Shown here one piece after another: positions 33,901 to 42,900 of a stretch of DNA of 64,000 bases. The first letter of the stretch is position 1, and each line of letters begins with the position of its first letter. The notes beneath the pieces are model-generated. The model saw only the letters and a program-made list of their open reading frames with translations, was not told the origin of the DNA and did not search any database. The position numbers and the translations under genes are program-made. Source of the stretch: Ostrinia nubilalis (Eukaryota > Arthropoda > Insecta > Lepidoptera > Crambidae); contig NC_087093.1 in assembly GCF_963855985.1 (NCBI RefSeq), forward strand, positions 937,501-1,001,500. The letters run 5' to 3'.

Positions 33901-36900
33901 ATAGCTAATGAGATCAAAGTGTCAATGTTATCTCTGTGTAGTTGTATTTTTATAGTACAAGGAAATAGCAATTCTATTGTAGTTCGCATAATTCACAGTG
34001 TGTTAATAAAAAGCAATTAGCTAAGCCTTGTGAGATGTGATGTATGAGTAATACACACAAATATGATTATCGTTTATTCTTTTCATAATGCAATGATTTA
34101 TAGTTAAAAGGCAATGACAAAAGTGTTTTTACACTACGCTTCTAGCTCCAAACTAAGCAAAGCTTGTACTATGGGTACTAGACAACGGATAACCTAAACA
34201 TACTTAAATATTTTTTTGTAAATACATACATATTACATAGTAACACCCAGACCCGTCACAGAAATTAAAATTCATCATTTCAATTTCCGCCCGTCCGGGA
34301 ATCGAAACCGGGACCTCTCGGAATAGTAGTTCGTTCCGAAATCACTACACCAAACGACCGACAGATTTAATGCAATAAAGTCCTACCGGACGGAACTATA
34401 CCCTCATTTCGTTCCTACCACTGCAACTTTTGTGTTGCCTGAATTATGATAGCAATGTCATTGCTATCATAATTCAGGCAATGACATAAAAACCACTGAA
34501 AAAGCTCAGCAATGTGCGAAGCCGAACCCTTTCATTACTTCATACTCTTAATATCGCAAATTACTTTTACTGTCTGTACTATCTATAGCTCGAAGAGCTG
34601 ATGGCCGCTGGGGCAGGAAAGTTCTTGAGTGGCGACCACGAGCTGGAAGACGTAGCGTGGGCAGGCCTCCCACTAGGTGGACCGACGATCTGGTGAAGGT
34701 CGCGGGAAGTACCTGGATGCAAGCGGCGCAGGACCGGTCTTTGTGGAAATCCTTGGGGGAGGCCTTTGTCCAGCAGTGGACGTCTTTCGGCTGAAACGAC
34801 GACAACGACTATCTATAGACCACACAGGAACGAAATCGAATATTCGTAGAATTTGACATTTACACAGTGAACTGATTCTCCGTTTTTGTCTAGACATTCT
34901 AGATCCTGAAATAACTGGTCTTGACAACTACATAAACTTTGACTCGTGACTTTTCACATAAAAAGTACTGGCCTTCAAAAGATAATAAAATATCTCATCA
35001 AAAACACGTGTGCGAAACTAGTTTGCCGCGTGATCCTGCAGTTGCTCAGAGAGAGTGTAGTCAAATCAAATCAAAAATCTTTATTTAGTAACGTAGAGTA
35101 GAATTGGACCACCTCTACTTTTCATATGGATGTCGTAAGAGCAGTGCCGGATTGACCCTTAAGCAAATTACGCAATTACTTAGGGCATCACGTCTTGGGG
35201 GGCACCAAACAATATTAACTACTACATAAAAACTAATTTCCCTGAAGACCAAGACCTGTACCTAAAAGTCGCAAGTCATTTCAATTATAAAAAAATATTT
35301 GGTTTTTCCTATTTTCAGGTAGGTACTACGTAATATGATCTATTTTGTTGTATAAATACGTTTTTTTTCTAGACCGATATTATGTTACTAGGCAGCACAC
35401 GTGGATTGCTTAAAGCGTCAGTTCGCAAGTAAGGTAGAGACAGGAGATAAAGAACTAATGCCCGTTTTCACCAGCAAACCCCAATTTTTAAGTAACCCCT
35501 ATGGTATCACATAACAGTAATTTTGTTATCATAGGGGTCACTTAAAAATTAGGGATTGATGGTGAAAACGGGCATAACTCAAGTAACAGTCGCAGTTTCC
35601 CGCCTCTCGGTCTCTTGTCGCAGTCGTTTGTCTTTGTCACGACGCGAACCGCCACCTTTAGGGCATCAAGTGGTCTTAATTCGGCACTGCGTAAGAGGCG
35701 ACTAATATGCGAACATCAGGCCTTCCCAATCCGTCTGGCACACGTGGGGAACTGGGGAGTGTAGGCCGATTCCTTCATTAGTCACTGATAAAGCAAAGAG
35801 TTTCTGATAAATTCTTCTGCAGTGGAGGCTAAATGACTCGATAATCATGATGATGAAGAACTATTTTTTGGTTTCAGAGTCAACGGTGCCAGTGGAATGA
35901 TATGCACCAATGGGGAGCCTCGTAATCTGAAGCAGTTCAGGAAGCTATCCCGGTACATCATGCAGGAGGACCTGCTCCAGCCTTTTATTACGGTACACGA
36001 GGCCATGCTCATTGCTGCCGATCTGAAGCTTGGGACTGGTATCAATAAGCAGAAGAAACTTGTCATTGTAAGTGCAGCCTTTTAAGTCCTTGTTAAATGT
36101 AAATTGATTTCCAAAAGCTACAAATAATACAAATAATCTTTGACATCATACGTTTTAATTCTAACAATAACTTATCGGCCATGATATCTCACATAGTCGT
36201 ATGTTTGGTTTATTTTCGTCACACTTTTGTGTCATAAATACTCGTAATTCTATTTAAAAACTTGTAATATTTAAAACCAAACGCTGTTTTTCCTTCCTTA
36301 AAATGTTATTTCATTGTACAAAATAAAGTCACTACTTTTGTCTATTTATTTACTTCAACGAAGTATCCTTAAATATTTAAATGAATATTGAATCATTACG
36401 TCATCCATAAATTGTCATTTGAAATAAATAAATATCACTGGATATTTTGCACTGCGTCATCTAGTTCCAAACTAAGCAAAGCTTGTACTATAGGTACCAG
36501 GTAACGGATACAAACATTTGTACCTACCTACTTAAATACTTTCATCGTCCACTGCTGAAAATAGGCCTCCGCCAATGATTTCTATGTTGATCGATTGGTA
36601 GCGGCCTGCGTCCAGCGCCTTCCTGCTACCTTTATTAGGGTTCCGTACCTCAAAAGGGAAAAACGGAACCCTTATAGGATCACTTTGTTGTCCGTCCGTC
36701 CTTCTGTCAAGACCCTTTATCTCAAGAACGCGTGAACGTATCAAGCTGAAATTCACATGAAATACTCAGGTCTATTGTCCCTTTAAGCTGTAAAAATATC
36801 AAACTTCTAAGCCAAGCCAATCAAAAGATACAGCCGATTATGTCGATATTTTCAACAAATTTTCGACACTCGCAAAGGAATCAAAACCTACAGGATACTT

Positions 36901-39900
36901 CCCGTAAACTCAGAATCTTGAAATTTGGCATAAAGCATTGTCATATAATGCAAATATAGGAAAAATTGCGAAAATTACATTTTTTTAGTTATATAATATA
37001 ATAAAAATATTTTAATAAAATGAAACTTACTACCTTATTTCTCACGAACGAATAAAGGTATCAAATTGAAATTTATACCAAATACCTAGATCTATTGTCC
37101 CTTTAAGAAGTAAAAAAATCAAACTTCTAAGTTAACGCGATCAAAAGATACAGCAGTTTATACCGACACCTTAGACGAATTTCCGTCACACGCTAGGGAA
37201 TCAAAACCTACAAGGTACTTCCTGTGAACTCAGAATCTTGAAATTCGGCACGAAGCAACGTTATATAGTACAGATAAAGGAAAAATTGCGAAAATGATAA
37301 ATTTGAAATTATATAAAATTTAAAATATTATTTTTGCTTACATGACATAAAATATTTTTTTAATAATTATAAACTTACTACCTACCCTTTTTCACATGAA
37401 CGCGTAGAGATATTAAAGTTGAAATTCATATCAAACACTTCTTAAATCTAATTGCCTCTAAACTGTGAGAAATTCTAAATCAACGCAAAAATTCAAAACG
37501 CTGAGGTAGGTACCTACCTATAATGCAAATATAGGAAAAATAAATAAATAAAAAATAATCATACCGCATATTTTTTTTTTATAAAACTCCGGACTTTGAC
37601 GTAATTTTGGTTTAAGTGAAATGAATGGTGTCCATTGGCATAGCTACAGGTTTTACCTTAGAATACTTGTTTTATATTTGTAGATAGTTACCCTGCCTAA
37701 AAAAAAACCCTAGCTACGCCAAAGCTAGCGTTATTTGATAAGGATCAGATATAAACACAAAATAATCTTGCGTGCATACCAATGTTATTTATACCATTTT
37801 GCAAGGGGAAAGGGATTTGTGGTTAGCCCTGACTACTTAAGGACAGGAAAAAATCAAATGATACCGCGAGCTAACTACGAACAGCGTCATCTATTGACAA
37901 CCGTGCGAACTACGTAGTGTCGTTGCTCGGTGATAGGTGTTGCTAATTGCAGCTCATTGTTACAATACTTTTTATTAAAATCGGATTTTATTCCGGAGGT
38001 TTTACAATTTCTTACTACTTTCGCAAATAATTACAAATGAAGAAAGGAATTTACGGTGTGGTACCCTCAATGTACAATTAGATTTCGAGCGATACCACTT
38101 TTGGGCATTCTCCTTTTAAGTAGTTACTTTCCCCATTGTAATGTTATGAATTTCATTTTGCAATAAAAATACCATAGTTATGACTCGATTGTCGTAATGA
38201 ACGAACTTTGTAAACCTTGCAGGTTTGTACGGAACCCTCGGTGCGCGAGTCCGACTCGCACTTGGCCGGTTTTGATGTCGTCGGTCTACTTTTGTGGGTG
38301 GACGTTCATCACATTAATTACCATGATTTACATGTATTTCAGGTAGAAGAAATAGTCCAGCTGCTAAGGCTAGCAAAAGCAAGGAACACAGCGACCGAGA
38401 GGCTATCGGGCGGGGAGCGGAAGCGTCTGTCCATCGCGTTGGAGCTACTCAACAATCCCCCAGTCATCTTCCTCGACGAGCCAACTACGTAAGTTAAATG
38501 ATATTTTACAAGTCTGAACGATATTTCAAAAACCCTATGTAGACGCATGAGAACGCGTTATTGATTTCCTTTGAGTCTCGATTCGCTGGTACATACTTGA
38601 AGGGCTACTAATCGAATTTAAATTATTTTACGAGCTCTTTAGTTCCTTTTCGCATCGGTAGGTCCAATTTTAAAAGACATGATCATGACTAAGTTGAAAG
38701 ATTAAAGATTAAATTAAGTAACGATTATTTTTTCTTCGGGCACGAGCACATTGTGTTATTTACAGCAAACTTACGTTATAATTAACATTTGATTGTCCAA
38801 TTACTGGGGGCAAAGTTCAAAATACAAAGTGCATAGTTTATTTTACCATTTATTTCTAACGTGTTTGCACTTTTTACTTTAAATTGTATTGTTTTTTTGT
38901 AATGGAGAATCACGAGTGTTTTAATGGAGAAACGCAACAAGTTAAGATTTTTTAAATTGTATTGAAACGCGTAAAATATATTGCTTTTGTTGTCCACAAT
39001 GAGAAAACTCTTGGCCTGCAGCTCACCTGATGGAAAGTGATGATCAGGCCAAAGGTTTTTGGATGGTGTTCTTGTAATCTTATCTCCCCCATTAAATCTC
39101 TAAATCTGGCCAGTGTAGCAATGTGGGGAATGTAGTCCTAATCTTCATTTTCGTCTGGTAAATTAGAGGGTCGTCCTCCTGTCATCATCATCATTTCAGC
39201 CATAGGACGTCCACTGCTGAACATAGGCCTGGCTCCCCCAATGCTTTCCATGTCGATCGATTGGTAGCGGCCTGCGTCCAGCGCTTCCCTGCTACCTTTA
39301 CGATGTCGTCGGCCCACCTTGTAGGTGGATGTCCCACGCTGCGTTTTCCGGTACGCGGCCTCCATTCCAGAACCTGTCTGCCCCATCGGCCGTCAGTTCT
39401 GCGTACTATGTGCCCTGCCCATTGCCACTTCAGCTTGCTAATCCGTCGGGCTATGTCAGCGACTTTAGTTCGTTTACGGATCTCCTCATTTCTGATTCGT
39501 CCTCCTGTATTAGATACTTAATAACCAGATGATGATGTATTCTTGCAGAGGGCTAGACGACGTAGCTTCATCGACCTGCGTATCACTCCTGAAGCGGGTG
39601 GCGCGAGGAGGTCGCACCGTGGTGTGTTCCCTCCACACTCCCTCCGCACGGCTCTTCGCGGAGTTCGACCACGTGTACGTGGTGGCAGACGGCAGGTGTG
39701 CCTATCAGGGCACCTCTGGTGGCGTGGTGCCGTTCCTAAATGAACTCCAGCTTCCATGCCCGACTACTTATAACCCTGCTGATTTTAGTAAGTGTTTATG
39801 CTACTAAAGTGCTCCTTCTTTTCTTTGTTTTCTAGGTCAGTTTATTATTTGTCACCTCTTTAATAACATGCAATCGAGCAATGGTCAAACAAAATCACAT

Positions 39901-42900
39901 CTAACGAATGTCTGTCTGCTTTTTAACCGACTTTAAAAAAGGAGAAGGAGGTTCTCAATCCGATTGTAGTAACTTATGTTTTTGTTGTATGTATGTTACT
40001 GCAGAACTCCGTCAATTGTGAACCGATTTCTTGTTTCCATTTTAGGGTAATGAACATTACCTAGTGTTCGATCTTCAGCCACATATTTTATCGCAACTTG
40101 CGCAGGCTGTTTATTAGTTTCCCATTACAATACAAGAAGTATTGTAATGGGAAACTAATAATATTTCTATTACAGTAATAGAAGTATCCAGCGGGGAGTA
40201 TGGTCCACACGCCGATAGAATGGTGGCAGCCGTCGAGAACGGCAGGTGCCAGCGGTGGCGAGACTTCGCGGCGGACGAGGCGGTCTTCGAAGACCTGGAG
40301 TTAGAACAGCTGAACGCTGGAGGAGTGGTGGAGAAGCACAGCTATAAGCACGGCAGCACGGCGTGCGAGCAGTTCTTGGTGCTGCTACGACGGATGCTGC
40401 TACAGACGGTTAGAAATAAGGTAAGCCTTACCCCAAGATGTTATTCATTTGATTCCTCTGATTACTAAATTAGTAAAGTAGGAGATTTAGCGAACGATTT
40501 TTACCACATCTAGTGTAAAGAATAGATGGAAGGTATTGCTGTCTGATGTTATTCGTATCAAGCTACTTCGATCATCAGAGTTTAGAATAGAATAGAAATC
40601 ATTTATTTGCGTAAGAGACGCGATACAATACTTATTTGTTAAATTCGACCAACTTCAGCTGAAGATATTTTGGATGCTCGTACTAATATCGCACTGCGGT
40701 ATTCAAGTTTCAATAAGCTCGATACACTTTCAGGACTTCACGCTAACATATTTTAGACTTTCAGCACTTCGTGCGACTTATTTGGTATTTACCTAATTAA
40801 GTTAAGTCTTGAAAGTGACGATAGAACCAACATTATCTTTATTACAATTTGCGTCTCATTCTATAACCAACTATCACCTATCTTTGAATTGTTAATTTTA
40901 TCTTGTTTTTCTACCCCAGGGCTACCTGTGGCTGCGGGTGGGGCTGCACCTGTTCCTGGGCTTCATCGTGGCGCTGCTGTTCTTCCAGATGGGCTACGAC
41001 GCCTCCAAGACCATCTTCAACTTCGGCTTCTGCTACGCCTGCATCATCGCCATGCTGTACATCCCTATGATGCCTGTTCTGTTGGCGTGTAAGTTGGAAA
41101 CGATATCTTTGTCATCGCTTTAATTTAACCAAGACGCTTACTCGCATAGTAGTTTAAATAATATTATGCGGCGGACTAGATAATGTCCTAACGAGGTTGT
41201 AAAATATGTTTTTAGTGAGAGTAGTATGTTCAAAGTATACAAAGAATAAACCACATGAAAAAAGTCATAAGTTGGGATAGTTGTCGTTCACAAACACTTG
41301 AATTTGATGGTTAGTTTCTCAATCTTTCCATCGTCAACAAGCCGTTAAGCTAATTCCCAGGGTCATGTGGGTAGTGTTTTCTTAATCTAAATAAAATGGT
41401 TTTAAATTTGAAAGCTTACCTAGCTATTGTCTATCAACAAAATACCACTAGACTCACGATACGCTCATGTCCAATTTCAGTTCCCAAAGAAGTTCAACTA
41501 GTGAAGCGAGAGTACTTCAACCGGTGGTACGGGCTGAAGCCTTACTACGCGGCGCTGGTGGTCTCCCGGACACCAGCCACCATATTCTTCAGCCTCATCT
41601 ACCTGGGGATCACGTATCCCCTCACCTCGCAACCCATGGAATTGCCCAGGGTGTTGATGTTCACCGCGATTTGTATCATGGTGGCTTTAATATCAGAGTC
41701 GATGGGCACCGTGATATCGTCTATGTTGAGTGTTGTTGTAAGTATGAAAACAAATAGTTTATGTAACTAGTAGTTTGTACTCGTAGATATAGCCACGAAA
41801 GCCGAATGGTGAAGGGGTCGGAGTGGCCGACTCGAGATCCGAGGAACGCGGGTTCGAATCCCACCGTCGCTCGACTATTGTCGTGAGCCCACTCGTAACA
41901 CAAGCTTATTTAGCTTACCACGAGGGGCTAACGGGACTATTAGTAATTTGGGCAATACAAATTGCTAATAATCTTTTTTTTTTTTAAATTCATCCACCAT
42001 TTATGTTTCGTACCGAATACAAAGACTTGATTTGAGAAATACCTCAAGCCAATAAGAAAAGATTCCACAACCCTTTAAAAAAACCGGCCAAGTGCGAGTC
42101 GGGCTCGCACACCGAGGGTTCCGCCGTACAAACGTAGCGGTTTACAATTTATGACGTATTAAATCAAATTACTTACTTGATTCCGTTGCGAGTAGTGGCG
42201 AATTTCAAAATATGCGGTATGATTATTTTTTATTTATTTATTTTTCCTATATTTGCATTATAGGTAGGTACCTACCTCAGCGTTTTGAATTTTTGCGTTG
42301 ATTTAGAATTTCTCACAGTTTAGAGGCAATTAGATTTAAGAAGTGTTTGATATGAATTTCAACTTTAATATCTCTACGCGTTCATGTGAAAAAGGGTAGG
42401 TAGTAAGTTTATAATTATTAAAAAAATATTTTATGTCATGTAAGCAAAAATAATATTTTAAATTTTATATAACTTCAAATTTATCATTTTCGCAATATTT
42501 CCTTTATCTGTACTATATAACGTTGCTTCGTGCCGAATTTCAAGATTCTGAGTTCACAGGAAGTACCTTGTAGGTTTTGATTCCCTAGCGTGTGACGGAA
42601 ATTCGTCTAAGGTGTCGGTATAAACTGCTGTATCTTTTGATCGCGTTAACTTAGAAGTTTGATTTTTGTACTTCTTAAAGGGACAATAGATCTAGGTATT
42701 TGGTATAAATTTCAATTTGATACCTTTATTCGTTCGTGAGAAATAAGGTAGTAAGTTTCATTTTATTAAAATATTTTTATTATATTATATAACTAAAAAA
42801 ATGTAATTTTCGCAATTTTTCCTATATTTGCATTATATGACAATGCTTTATGCCAAATTTCAAGATTCTGAGTTTACGGGAAGTATCCTGTAGGTTTTGA

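Noticed and set aside
34290..34363. tRNA gene on the minus strand
   Set aside because: A and B boxes are present but no full cloverleaf is evident and a SINE body follows; partial copies exist elsewhere.
39518..39757. Minus-strand coding frame opposite ABCG exon 4
   Set aside because: It is the antisense shadow of a clearly coding GC-rich exon.
41800..41883. tRNA gene on the plus strand
   Set aside because: The head is tRNA-like, but a typical SINE body and poly-T end follow.
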